Origin: ZLKRG08 sp964654815
GTDB taxonomy: Bacteria > Actinomycetota > Actinomycetes > Nanopelagicales > Nanopelagicaceae
DNA: 49,049 nucleotides
Reading direction: 5' to 3'
Assembly (NCBI GenBank): GCA_964654815.1
Contig: CAZZLH010000007.1
Location: 1-49,049, forward strand
In this document: piece after piece, positions 41,772 through 48,645 of the stretch
How the letters are laid out: each line of letters opens with the position of its first letter
Position numbering within the stretch: position 1 is the stretch's first letter
The notes under the pieces: generated by a model
What the model was told of the DNA's origin: nothing
The model's database searches: none
Seen by the model: only the letters and a program-made list of their open reading frames with translations
Position numbers and translations under genes: made by a program

Positions 41772-41871
41772 NNNNNNNNNNNNNNNNNNNNNNNNNNNNN
41801 NNNNNNNNNNNNNNNNNNNNNNNNNNNNNNNNNNNNNNNNNNNNNNNNNNNNNNNNNNNNNNNNNNNNNNN
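41772..41871. other. Assembly gap (100 N)
   Basis: Exactly 100 N, a placeholder of unknown true length. The 160-bp stretch from 41767 to 41926 holds only this gap, AT-rich sequence and the microprotein promoter. Confidence 0.98.
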
Positions 41872-41914
41872 TTGAGAGAGATTAATTAGAGATAGATTTT
41901 AGATAATACCTAGA

Positions 41915-41920
41915 TATACT
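41915..41920 (+). promoter_or_regulatory. -10 hexamer of leaderless microprotein promoter
   Basis: TATACT, 6 nt before the GTG at 41927, in an AT-rich upstream region. One of the strongest -10 matches in the window. Confidence 0.55.
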
Positions 41921-41926
41921 AGCGCT

Positions 41927-42073
41927 GTGAAATTCATCCGCCGTATAGCAGCACTTGCTACCTTTACCGTGCTTGCTTTCAAAGCGGTTGGTTCTTTCCT
42001 TTCCTGGGTTGAAAAACAGGAAGATTCACCAGCTTCTGTGTGGGCAGAAGATGATGAATTCGAAGACGCTTAA
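41927..42073 (+). CDS. 48-residue basic-helix/acidic-tail microprotein
   Basis: A short gene, GTG start, TAA stop. The product opens with a basic amphipathic or membrane-seeking helix (MKFIRRIAALATFTVLAFKA, then VGSFLSWVEKQ) and ends in an acidic tail (WAEDDEFEDA). It has an almost ideal leaderless promoter (TATACT, 6 nt) and no Shine-Dalgarno sequence. An 8-bp hairpin overlaps its stop, and hpf begins 42 bp later. I do not recognise the family. It could be a membrane-associated small protein linked to ribosome hibernation or envelope stress; that is a guess from position. The start codon assignment rests on the promoter. Confidence 0.6.
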   Translation: MKFIRRIAALATFTVLAFKAVGSFLSWVEKQEDSPASVWAEDDEFEDA

Positions 42074-42090
42074 GTTTAGAATTTAAGCGT
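42066..42090 (+). terminator. Hairpin between microprotein and hpf (possible terminator/attenuator)
   Basis: ACGCTTAA pairs with TTAAGCGT (8 bp, 9-nt loop). The left arm includes the microprotein stop. No U tract follows, so full termination is doubtful. Confidence 0.35.
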
Positions 42091-42094
42091 AACC

Positions 42095-42109
42095 ACCCTA
42101 AGGAAGGGT
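42095..42109 (+). promoter_or_regulatory. Hairpin presenting the hpf Shine-Dalgarno in its loop
   Basis: ACCCT-AAGGA-AGGGT: a 5-bp stem whose loop is the core AAGGA. It ends 6 nt before the hpf ATG. The arrangement could control access of the ribosome. Confidence 0.4.
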
Positions 42110-42115
42110 AACAAC

Positions 42116-42448
42116 ATGGAAATTCTCTTTCACACCCGTAAAGCTCATCTCGCAGAAGATTTCAAAGCCATCGCCAGCGAAAAGCTGGAGACTTTGACCC
42201 GATTTAACGTGAAACTCGATCGAATTGAGGTCGAGATTATTCACGAACAGAATCCCAAGCAAGGCAAACATTCGCATCGCGTCATCCTTACCGCTAAGGG
42301 GGTTGGCCCACTCATCAGGTCGGAAGCATCAGAATTTAATGATGTTGCGGCCTTTGACCTAGCGGTAAAGAGCTTTGAGTTACAACTCCGCAAAATTCAC
42401 GAAAAAAGCCGAGCCCACTCAAGAGATTCCATCAAATTTCTTAATTAA
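42116..42448 (+). CDS. hpf: Ribosome hibernation-promoting factor, short form
   Basis: A 110-residue RaiA/HPF-fold protein: MEILFHTRKAHLAEDFKAIA, KLDRIEVEIIHEQN, VAAFDLAVKSFELQLRK and KIHEKSRAHSRD match the S30AE domain that binds the 30S decoding centre and silences ribosomes in starvation. Actinobacterial HPF is usually about 200-230 residues with a second domain that dimerises ribosomes; that domain is absent. The gene has a strong ribosome-binding site in a hairpin loop. It usually lies between comF and secA, but here is about 14 kb away. It ends 25 bp from the convergent alpha-glucosidase gene. Confidence 0.85.
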   Translation: MEILFHTRKAHLAEDFKAIASEKLETLTRFNVKLDRIEVEIIHEQNPKQGKHSHRVILTAKGVGPLIRSEASEFNDVAAFDLAVKSFELQLRKIHEKSRAHSRDSIKFLN

Positions 42449-42473
42449 GCAAGGACTTGAATTAGCGATTAAT

Positions 42474-44081
42474 TCAACTTTGCTGATTCAATCTAAGCCA
42501 AACAGTGGACTTTGCTGGCAAGGCGTCAATCACTTCATGGCTTGCGAGAATAACCTCTCCCGGTGGGATAGGTAGCGAAGAACCCGAGGTATTCATTACA
42601 ACCTGGATATCTCCGCGCCGATAACTAAGGATCTGGTCTTGGTTATGCAAAGTTATCTCTCCGCTACCAACAAAAAACTCTCTCCTTAATTTGAGTGCTC
42701 GCTTATATAGATTCAGTGACGAGCCGCTATCTTCAAGTTGTCGCGCTACTGTGAATTCTGCCCATTCTCTCTGTAAAGGTAGCCATGGCTTTCCAGTGGT
42801 GAAGCCAAATGGCGGCACTTTGCCATCCCATGGAATTGGAACTCTCGCGCCATCGCGACCTTTCTGTGCACCTTTGGTTCGAAAGTAAATGGGATCTTGA
42901 CGGTCGGAATCATCCATTTGGCCATTGGGTAGACCTAACTCTTGGCCGTTGTAAATATATGTCGAACCAGGTAAGCCAAGGATAAATAGCGCCATTGCTC
43001 TTGCTGCATCAGCTCCGATTCTTGAGGCAACTCTCTCGCAATCATGATTCGAAAGACACCAAGTTGGCCAAGCATCTTGCAGTTTCACCAATTGCAACAT
43101 TTTAGAAATGGAATCAAAGAGATATTCTGCTTCAAAGGGCGCATTCATCACGTCAAAATTGAAGAATTGATGTAGTTCATCAGGCCTAACGTAAAGTGTG
43201 GCGCGCTCCGGAGGATGAACCCAGATTTCAGCTACCGCCATAACATCACGTTGGCCATACGAATCGAATAATTTCCGCCATTTTCGATAGATTTGATGGA
43301 CTCCATCTCGATCAAAGAATGGAATAGTCGAGAGAAAAGAATTGCGCCTCTCTGGCTCCATGAGTACATCAAGTCTTAAGGCATCACTTAGCCCTTGCGG
43401 ATCAAAGTGATCTTTGTGGATATCTTCTTTGGCCAATCCATGGGCCACATCGATTCGAAAACCATCTGCACCCATATCAAGCCAGAAGCGAATCGTCTCT
43501 TCAAAGTCTGCTGCAACTTCTGGGTTCTCCCAATTTAGATCTGGCTGAGAGGAGTCAAATAAATGTAGATACCACTGACCATCTTCAGTTTGGGTCCAAG
43601 CCGGTCCTCCGAAAAGCGAAATCCAATTATTCGGTGGGGTATGCGCATCTTTGCCATCATAGAAATGAAAGCGTTTGCGAGCTGGTGAATCTTTTGGGGA
43701 GTTAAGCGCCTCTTTGAACCACGGATGCTCAGCGGAGAAGTGGTTGGGCACGATATCTACCACCACTTTTAATCCTAGAGAGTGAGCCTTTTGGAAGAGA
43801 ACTTTGGCATCATTCAAATCCCCAAATCTTGGATCTACATCTCGAGGATTTGCCACATCGTAGCCACCATCATTATTGGGACTGGTGTAGAACGGGCTTA
43901 GCCAAATTGCATCTACTCCGAGATCGCGGATGTATTCCAATCGTGAGGTTATGCCCGGTAAATCACCTTCGCCATCACCATTGCTATCTTGGAATGAGCG
44001 AGGATAGATTTGATAAACAATCGCCTCATTCCACCATTTCTGGTTTGTGACATTTGATTGGTTAGGGCTTGCAGCTGGCAC
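42474..44081 (-). CDS. Alpha-glucosidase, glycoside hydrolase family 13
   Basis: A 535-residue GH13 enzyme: WWNEAIVYQIYPRSFQDSNG, GDLPGITSRLEYIRDLGVDA, the nucleophile Asp in GFRIDVAHGL, the acid Glu in AVAEIWVHPPER and the transition-state Asp in CLSNHDCERVAS. The block VDIVPNHFSAEHPWF is region I. Sequence and length suit actinobacterial alpha-glucosidases acting on maltose or sucrose-type sugars; trehalose synthase or isomaltulose-type activity cannot be excluded. No signal peptide is seen, so it is cytosolic. The GTG start has a TAAAGT -10 6 nt upstream and faces the DinB-like gene across 16 bp. Confidence 0.9.
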   Translation of the reverse strand: MPAASPNQSNVTNQKWWNEAIVYQIYPRSFQDSNGDGEGDLPGITSRLEYIRDLGVDAIWLSPFYTSPNNDGGYDVANPRDVDPRFGDLNDAKVLFQKAHSLGLKVVVDIVPNHFSAEHPWFKEALNSPKDSPARKRFHFYDGKDAHTPPNNWISLFGGPAWTQTEDGQWYLHLFDSSQPDLNWENPEVAADFEETIRFWLDMGADGFRIDVAHGLAKEDIHKDHFDPQGLSDALRLDVLMEPERRNSFLSTIPFFDRDGVHQIYRKWRKLFDSYGQRDVMAVAEIWVHPPERATLYVRPDELHQFFNFDVMNAPFEAEYLFDSISKMLQLVKLQDAWPTWCLSNHDCERVASRIGADAARAMALFILGLPGSTYIYNGQELGLPNGQMDDSDRQDPIYFRTKGAQKGRDGARVPIPWDGKVPPFGFTTGKPWLPLQREWAEFTVARQLEDSGSSLNLYKRALKLRREFFVGSGEITLHNQDQILSYRRGDIQVVMNTSGSSLPIPPGEVILASHEVIDALPAKSTVWLRLNQQS

Positions 44082-44084
44082 GGC

Positions 44085-44090
44085 TAAACT
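44085..44090 (+). promoter_or_regulatory. -10 hexamer of leaderless DinB-like gene promoter
   Basis: TAAACT, 7 nt before the ATG at 44098. It overlaps the opposite -10 of the alpha-glucosidase gene. Confidence 0.5.
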
Positions 44091-44093
44091 TTA
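44088..44093 (-). promoter_or_regulatory. -10 hexamer of leaderless alpha-glucosidase promoter
   Basis: TAAAGT on the minus strand, 6 nt before the GTG at 44081. It shares 3 bp with the opposing -10. Confidence 0.5.
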
Positions 44094-44097
44094 GACC

Positions 44098-44550
44098 ATG
44101 AATAGACTCGAGAATTTCTCGGCCAGAAGTAAAGAATTTTTAGATGTGATAGCCACGATTCCGGAAGCTCATCGTTATACCTCGGTATCCGGTGGCTGGT
44201 CGGCGGCCTATGTGATCCATCATCTGGCAGATGCCGAGTTACATTTCACCTCGCGCTTTCTACATGCAATCGGAGATGTAAACCCAGATGTGGTTCCCTT
44301 TGACGAAGAGGCCTACCCAGAGCGGGTCAACTATGCGCTACGAAAAGTGAAGACCTCGCTGGCGGCTCTGGTTGGGGTTAGAGCGATGGCTTTTGAGATC
44401 CTTTCAAATGCAACTGATGCGGATTGGGAAAAAATCTCGAAGCATCCCGAACTTGGGCTGATTACATTAAGTCAGATCTATGAGAAATCAGATGATCATA
44501 TGAGGGCGCACACCGATCAGCTACGTGAGATCGCAGCGCACTTCAACTGA
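44098..44550 (+). CDS. DinB-superfamily protein
   Basis: A 150-residue four-helix-bundle protein. The family metal triad is suggested by VIHHLADAELHF (His in the second helix) and KSDDHMRAHTDQLREIAAH (two His in the last helix). DinB relatives include thiol S-transferases that use mycothiol or bacillithiol, which would fit the mshB gene in this window; the link is inference. The ATG has a TAAACT -10 7 nt upstream and shares a 16-bp divergent promoter with the alpha-glucosidase. The 3' end overlaps the next, convergent gene by 8 bp. Confidence 0.82.
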   Translation: MNRLENFSARSKEFLDVIATIPEAHRYTSVSGGWSAAYVIHHLADAELHFTSRFLHAIGDVNPDVVPFDEEAYPERVNYALRKVKTSLAALVGVRAMAFEILSNATDADWEKISKHPELGLITLSQIYEKSDDHMRAHTDQLREIAAHFN

Positions 44551-44911
44551 TTTTCTTCTCCAAATCTCGCAGCAATTGATGCACTTCAGCAGAAATTTTC
44601 TTTAATTCGGCAAGTTCAATTTTCGCGATTTCGAATTCAGCGAGTGAGGCCTCATGTGTCTCGCTAATTTGTTGATCAACCCGCTCGGAGCTTATCTGCT
44701 GGCCGACCATGATTATTGAGAGCAACACCAATTGCAAGAATGTTTGCGCTATCCAAGAGACAATGATGATCACATCTTGCGAGGCTATCGCCTTAGGCAA
44801 TGAAATCAATGCTATTGCGGCAAAGATGTAGGCGCAGGCCATTGTGCCCACACCAGATGTAACTTTTAGCGCTAATTTTCGGTTGAAAGTACTAATTCGT
44901 GAACTCTGCAT
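44543..44911 (-). CDS. Two-TM protein with C-terminal coiled coil
   Basis: A 122-residue protein with two membrane helices (about 21-43, GTMACAYIFAAIALISLP, and 47-70, IIIVSWIAQTFLQLVLLSII) and then a Glu/Ile-rich segment of heptad type (AEFEIAKIELAELKKISAEV) probably forming a coiled coil in the cytoplasm. The layout is similar to small membrane proteins of the DUF1003 and low-affinity iron permease-like kinds, but I do not assign a family. The ATG at 44911 is preceded by a TAGGCT -10 (6 nt). It is divergent from argG, 26 bp apart. Function unknown. Confidence 0.65.
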   Translation of the reverse strand: MQSSRISTFNRKLALKVTSGVGTMACAYIFAAIALISLPKAIASQDVIIIVSWIAQTFLQLVLLSIIMVGQQISSERVDQQISETHEASLAEFEIAKIELAELKKISAEVHQLLRDLEKKIS

Positions 44912-44917
44912 ACTTCA

Positions 44918-44923
44918 AGCCTA
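44918..44923 (-). promoter_or_regulatory. -10 hexamer of leaderless two-TM gene promoter
   Basis: TAGGCT on the minus strand, 6 nt before the ATG at 44911. Confidence 0.4.
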
Positions 44924-44924
44924 T

Positions 44925-44930
44925 TAGACT
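44925..44930 (+). promoter_or_regulatory. -10 hexamer of leaderless argG promoter
   Basis: TAGACT, 7 nt before the ATG at 44938. It fixes the argG start, ruling out the in-frame ATG at 44899 that would lie inside the divergent gene. Confidence 0.5.
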
Positions 44931-44937
44931 GCGCGCT

Positions 44938-46281
44938 ATGTCTAAAGTATTGGGCGCGCTGCCAGTAGGAGAGCGCGTGGGTATCGCATTCTCAGGCGGG
45001 CTGGATACTTCAGTTGCAGTGGCTTGGATGCGAAATAACGGAGCAATCCCATTTACTTACACCGCAGATCTTGGCCAATACGACGAACCAGATATCGCTT
45101 CGGTACCTGGTCGTGCAAAAGAGTATGGTGCAGAGGGCTCACGTTTAGTTGACTGCAAACTCGCGATGGTCGAAGAGGGTTTGGCTGCAATCGCTTGCGG
45201 CGCTTTTCATATTCGCTCAGGGGGCAAGCAGTACTTCAATACCACTCCGATTGGGCGTGCCGTCACCGGTACCTTGCTGGTTCGTGCGATGTTGCAGGAT
45301 CAAGTCTCAATTTGGGGCGATGGTTCGACCTACAAAGGTAATGATATTGAGCGCTTCTATCGCTATGGATTGCTGGCAAATCCAAAGCTAAGAATCTACA
45401 AACCTTGGCTAGATCAGAAGTTTGTCTCTGAACTTGGTGGTCGCAAAGAGATGTCAGATTATCTGGTGAAGCATAAATTGCCTTATCGGGATAGCGCAGA
45501 GAAGGCATACTCAACCGATGCCAATATATTGGGCGCGACCCATGAGGCTAAGACTTTGGAGTTCTTAGATTCAAATATCGAGATTGTTAATCCGATAATG
45601 GGCGTCAAATTCTGGGATGCTTCGGTTCAGATTGACTCTGAAGATGTGAAGGTCGAATTTGCGCAGGGAAGACCAGTTGCCATCAACGGAAAACATTTTG
45701 ATGACATAGTTGAATTGATGCGCACCGCCAATGCCATCGGTGGTCGACATGGTTTAGGAATGTCGGACTTGATTGAGAATCGCATCATTGAGGCTAAGAG
45801 TCGGGGGATATACGAAGCACCAGGTATGGCGTTGCTATTTATTGCCTACGAACGCTTGATTACCGCTATCCATAACGAAGATACCATCGCCAATTACCAT
45901 GCTGAAGGGCGCAGACTTGGTCGCTTGCTCTATGAAGGTCGTTGGTTTGACCCGCAATCTTTGATGTTAAGAGAGTCGCTTCAGCGTTGGGTAGCTTCGG
46001 CAGTTACCGGTAGCGTGACCATTAGATTGCGCCGTGGCGATGATTATTCGATCATCAACACCGAAGGACCTGCCTTTAGCTATCACCCCGAGAAGCTATC
46101 CATGGAGCGCACCGAGGGCGCGGCATTTGGGCCAATCGACCGCATCGGGCAACTCACCATGCGTGATTTGGATATTGCAGATACTCGCGCAAAGTTGGAG
46201 TTATACGCCTCGCAGGGTCAGTTAGGCGAAGGCCAATTCAAATTAGTTGGAGAGTTAGAGCTACCCGCCAAAGAGGATTAA
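44938..46281 (+). CDS. argG: Argininosuccinate synthase, E. coli-type
   Basis: A 447-residue enzyme joining citrulline and aspartate with ATP. The ATP pyrophosphatase loop is GIAFSGGLDTSVAVAWMRNN; further blocks are YTADLGQYDEPDI, AFHIRSGGKQYFNTTPIGRA and WGDGSTYKGNDIERFYRYG. These and the length equal the E. coli type of ArgG; the usual actinobacterial type is about 400 residues and begins with LAYSGGLDTSVAI-like sequence. Transfer or lineage-specific replacement is suggested. The start is set by TAGACT. Its stop interlocks with that of trhO (TTAA, 4 bp). No argH is seen. Confidence 0.95.
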   Translation: MSKVLGALPVGERVGIAFSGGLDTSVAVAWMRNNGAIPFTYTADLGQYDEPDIASVPGRAKEYGAEGSRLVDCKLAMVEEGLAAIACGAFHIRSGGKQYFNTTPIGRAVTGTLLVRAMLQDQVSIWGDGSTYKGNDIERFYRYGLLANPKLRIYKPWLDQKFVSELGGRKEMSDYLVKHKLPYRDSAEKAYSTDANILGATHEAKTLEFLDSNIEIVNPIMGVKFWDASVQIDSEDVKVEFAQGRPVAINGKHFDDIVELMRTANAIGGRHGLGMSDLIENRIIEAKSRGIYEAPGMALLFIAYERLITAIHNEDTIANYHAEGRRLGRLLYEGRWFDPQSLMLRESLQRWVASAVTGSVTIRLRRGDDYSIINTEGPAFSYHPEKLSMERTEGAAFGPIDRIGQLTMRDLDIADTRAKLELYASQGQLGEGQFKLVGELELPAKED

Positions 46282-47186
46282 CCGACTAACTCCTGTTTGT
46301 GGCTTCGGCTGACATCGTGGATGCAAGTAATGTTTTGGGAATTCTGGGCGCATTCCTCGCATAGCAAGAATAATTCATGACATTGCTGGTTGGCACAATT
46401 GTAGAAATTCTTGGTGGGAGCGCCACAGCCATCGCACTTACCGATGACTTTGGTCTTGTCACTGAAGTCAATGGTCATGCGGTCATCAAAGGTGTAAAGC
46501 GATCCTTCCCAAAGTGAAGAATCGGCAAATTTATTTCCGTAGCGGACAATCCCACCCTCTATTTGATAAACCTCTTTAAAGCCACGATTTAACATCACCG
46601 CTGAGAGAATCTCGCAACGCACGCCACCTGTGCAGTAAGTGACTATCGGCTTATCTTTGAGTTGATCGTATTTGCCGCTTTCGATCTCCTGAATGAAATC
46701 TCGAGTAGTCACGGTATCTGGCACTATGGCATTCTTAAATTTACCGATCTTGGCTTCGAAGGCATTACGGCCATCGAAGAAGACCACATCATCGCCGCGC
46801 TCTTCCACTAATTTATCTACCTGATAAGGGCTTAGATGTTTGCCACCATTTACCACACCATTTATGTCAACTTTGATTTCATCAGGTGAACCAAATGCAA
46901 CCAGCTCATCTCTTACGCGCACTTTAAGTCGTGGAAAATCATTGCCCGTGCCATCGGACCACTTAAAATCGATTTTCTTGAAACCGGGGTATTCCTTGGT
47001 TTGACGAACATATTTTTTGAGCGCAGACATATCGCCACCCAAGGTTCCGTTGATGCCATGCTTGGAGATCAGAATCCGCCCCTTTAGACCGAGGGTTTCG
47101 CAGAGGTTTTTCTGCCACAGGCGGACTGCTTCAGGATCTGCGACCGGTGCAAATCCGTAATACAAGATGACTTTCTGTAGCTCCAC
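46278..47186 (-). CDS. trhO: tRNA uridine(34) hydroxylase TrhO (rhodanese-like)
   Basis: A 302-residue protein of the TrhO/YceA family, which forms 5-hydroxyuridine at the wobble base of tRNA. An N-terminal ferredoxin-like domain (GLKGRILISKHGINGTLGG) is followed by a rhodanese domain with DGRNAFEAKIGKFKNAIVPD and the active Cys in YCTGGVRCEILSAVM. The C-terminus is a Cys-rich zinc domain (KCDGCGAPTKNFYNC, LLCEECAQNSQ). The start is GTG 47186, with a TAGAAT -10 8 nt upstream. It lies 11 bp after the lnt stop and is convergent with argG. Confidence 0.92.
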   Translation of the reverse strand: MELQKVILYYGFAPVADPEAVRLWQKNLCETLGLKGRILISKHGINGTLGGDMSALKKYVRQTKEYPGFKKIDFKWSDGTGNDFPRLKVRVRDELVAFGSPDEIKVDINGVVNGGKHLSPYQVDKLVEERGDDVVFFDGRNAFEAKIGKFKNAIVPDTVTTRDFIQEIESGKYDQLKDKPIVTYCTGGVRCEILSAVMLNRGFKEVYQIEGGIVRYGNKFADSSLWEGSLYTFDDRMTIDFSDKTKVIGKCDGCGAPTKNFYNCANQQCHELFLLCEECAQNSQNITCIHDVSRSHKQELVG

Positions 47187-47194
47187 GATAGGGG

Positions 47195-47200
47195 ATTCTA
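47195..47200 (-). promoter_or_regulatory. -10 hexamer of leaderless trhO promoter
   Basis: TAGAAT on the minus strand, 8 nt before the GTG at 47186. Its first three bases are the TAG stop of lnt. Confidence 0.4.
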
Positions 47201-48478
47201 ATATCCCTTGCGCCTAGATAAAAATGTCAGCGGTAACCANNNNNNNNNNNNNNNNNNNNNNNNNNNNNNNNNNNNNNNNNNNNNNNNNNNNNNNNNNNNN
47301 NNNNNNNNNNNNNNNNNNNNNNNNNNNNNNNNNNNNNNNTGCCAAGTCTTAAAATAGGTTGCGTTATTGGTCTGGGTGACTATGAAATCTGAATCACTCA
47401 TCTCATTTCTTGCCTGTTTGTCAGAGAGCAATTCGTAACAGATAAGAGTGCGGAAATTGCCTTGTTGGGTTTTAAAAAGCACCGGTTCCGCTCCGGGGGT
47501 ATATCCACTAACAAGTTTTGCCTTATCGCTGATGCGTTCAACTAGCCCCCTAAGCGGCATGAACTCGCCAAAGGGTGTGAGATATCGCTTTGAGTAACTC
47601 TGAATCTTGCCTTCTGCAGTTGGTCCACCAATCAAGAGTGTGCCATTGGTGCCATCTACCAAATTGGCATTAACCAAGATTGGGGCATTGATTCGAGAGA
47701 TCTCTTGGTTTAAAAACTCTTTGGTGCTTTTGCGCACAGTTGGATCATGCATGATTACGTTTTCGGGCCAAATCACTAAATCAACCGAATCTGGTGAGAT
47801 CAATTTGGTAGCGCGAAAATGTTTAGCAAGCGCGGAATCGGCATTCTCGAATGTATTATCAAGTTTTTCAGTCTGCCCGCCTTGGACTAATGCAACCTTA
47901 ATCATTCCCGTCTCCTTGATGTTTACGGGAATCAAAGCAAGTAGTGCAAGTAGCGAGAGTGCAGATGCAGCAGATTTAATAAGTTTGCTTTGGTTATTGA
48001 AATTCTTAACTAGGCTCGTGGTGATCAAAACTACCAAGAATGCCACTCCCACAATGCTTATTCGTGGGTATAGATAATTCAGAGGCGATTCGGTCAGGGC
48101 ATACCCAATTCGACTCCAGCCAAATCCGCCAAATGGGAATCGCCGAAGAACGAATTCGAAGGCCACCCAACCTAATGCGAAAGTAAGCGGTGATCTGGCA
48201 AAGCTAAGGACGATAAAGAAGGTGGCTTGCATCAAAACTAGGGCGACCCAGGCAATCGTGCCCACGTAGGTACCAATCCAATAGAGCGTGATGACTTGGA
48301 AACAAATTCCAAAAACTAGATTCAATCCAACTCTCTGCCACGCGGAAAATCCTCGTGAGGTATTTAGATGGAAAAGTAACCCGACCCCGACAAAGAGCGC
48401 AGGCCAGAAATCTAGGGGGTGGAAAGCCGCACTAGCTATAAATCCCGCAAGTGCTGCAAGTATTAATGCCACCTGCAA
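47198..48478 (-). CDS. lnt: Apolipoprotein N-acyltransferase (interrupted by assembly gap)
   Basis: An integral membrane enzyme that N-acylates lipoproteins. The N-terminus has about six to seven helices (ILAALAGFIASAAFHPLDF, FGGFGWSRIGYALTESPL), followed by the nitrilase domain with the catalytic triad: Glu in LVIWPENVIM, Lys in SKRYLTPFGEFMP and Cys in TLICYELLSD. The sequence is lost at 47240-47339 in the last part of the nitrilase domain; a plausible tail (WLPLTFLSRRKGY) follows, but frame continuity over the gap is unproven. TTG 48478 or GTG 48472 are candidate starts without a clear ribosome-binding site. Confidence 0.88.
   Translation of the reverse strand: MQVALILAALAGFIASAAFHPLDFWPALFVGVGLLFHLNTSRGFSAWQRVGLNLVFGICFQVITLYWIGTYVGTIAWVALVLMQATFFIVLSFARSPLTFALGWVAFEFVLRRFPFGGFGWSRIGYALTESPLNYLYPRISIVGVAFLVVLITTSLVKNFNNQSKLIKSAASALSLLALLALIPVNIKETGMIKVALVQGGQTEKLDNTFENADSALAKHFRATKLISPDSVDLVIWPENVIMHDPTVRKSTKEFLNQEISRINAPILVNANLVDGTNGTLLIGGPTAEGKIQSYSKRYLTPFGEFMPLRGLVERISDKAKLVSGYTPGAEPVLFKTQQGNFRTLICYELLSDKQARNEMSDSDFIVTQTNNATYFKTWXXXXXXXXXXXXXXXXXXXXXXXXXXXXXXXXXXWLPLTFLSRRKGY
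47240..47339. other. Assembly gap (100 N) inside lnt
   Basis: Exactly 100 N, so the true length is unknown. It falls in the C-terminal part of lnt. Confidence 0.98.
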
Positions 48479-48552
48479 AGAGTGCCATTGTTGGGCAGTT
48501 AAGGGTATTTCGCAGGTTTTGGAGGGTTAGATGCCAGAGGAGATAAAAAAAG

Positions 48553-48645
48553 CTAGAAGTAGATCAGGATCAGGATAAGGAAAACGGCCCCCAAGATAGC
48601 GAGATCGGAAACCGACCAGCTATCCGGGAGCCGCTCCTTCTTCAA
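48553..48645 (-). CDS. Putative 30-residue single-TM microprotein
   Basis: TTG start, TAG stop. The product begins MKKERLPDSW, then SVSDLAILGAVFLILILIYF, a basic head and a hydrophobic helix that reaches the C-terminus. The start overlaps the stop of the 117-residue gene by 4 nt (TTGA), and GAGGTGGG lies about 9 nt upstream, so it looks translationally coupled. A long imperfect inverted repeat runs through it, which may instead mean that the region is a terminator. The protein look (charged N-terminus, one clean TM) argues for a real gene. No family recognised. Confidence 0.45.
   Translation of the reverse strand: MKKERLPDSWSVSDLAILGAVFLILILIYF
48581..48633 (-). terminator. Long imperfect hairpin followed by T4 (possible terminator)
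   Basis: Arms 48585-48608 and 48612-48633 with an AAA (TTT) loop pair at about 17 of 22 positions, including the perfect core GATAGC/GCTATC and the outer CGGC/GCCG. On the minus strand TTTT follows (48584-48581). It lies inside the 30-residue gene. Confidence 0.4.

Noticed and set aside
48531..48578. A 15-codon plus-strand frame (MPEEIKKARSRSGSG) after GGAGGG
   Set aside because: The ribosome-binding site is good but the frame is tiny, antisense to the minus-strand microprotein, and has no promoter or homology evidence.
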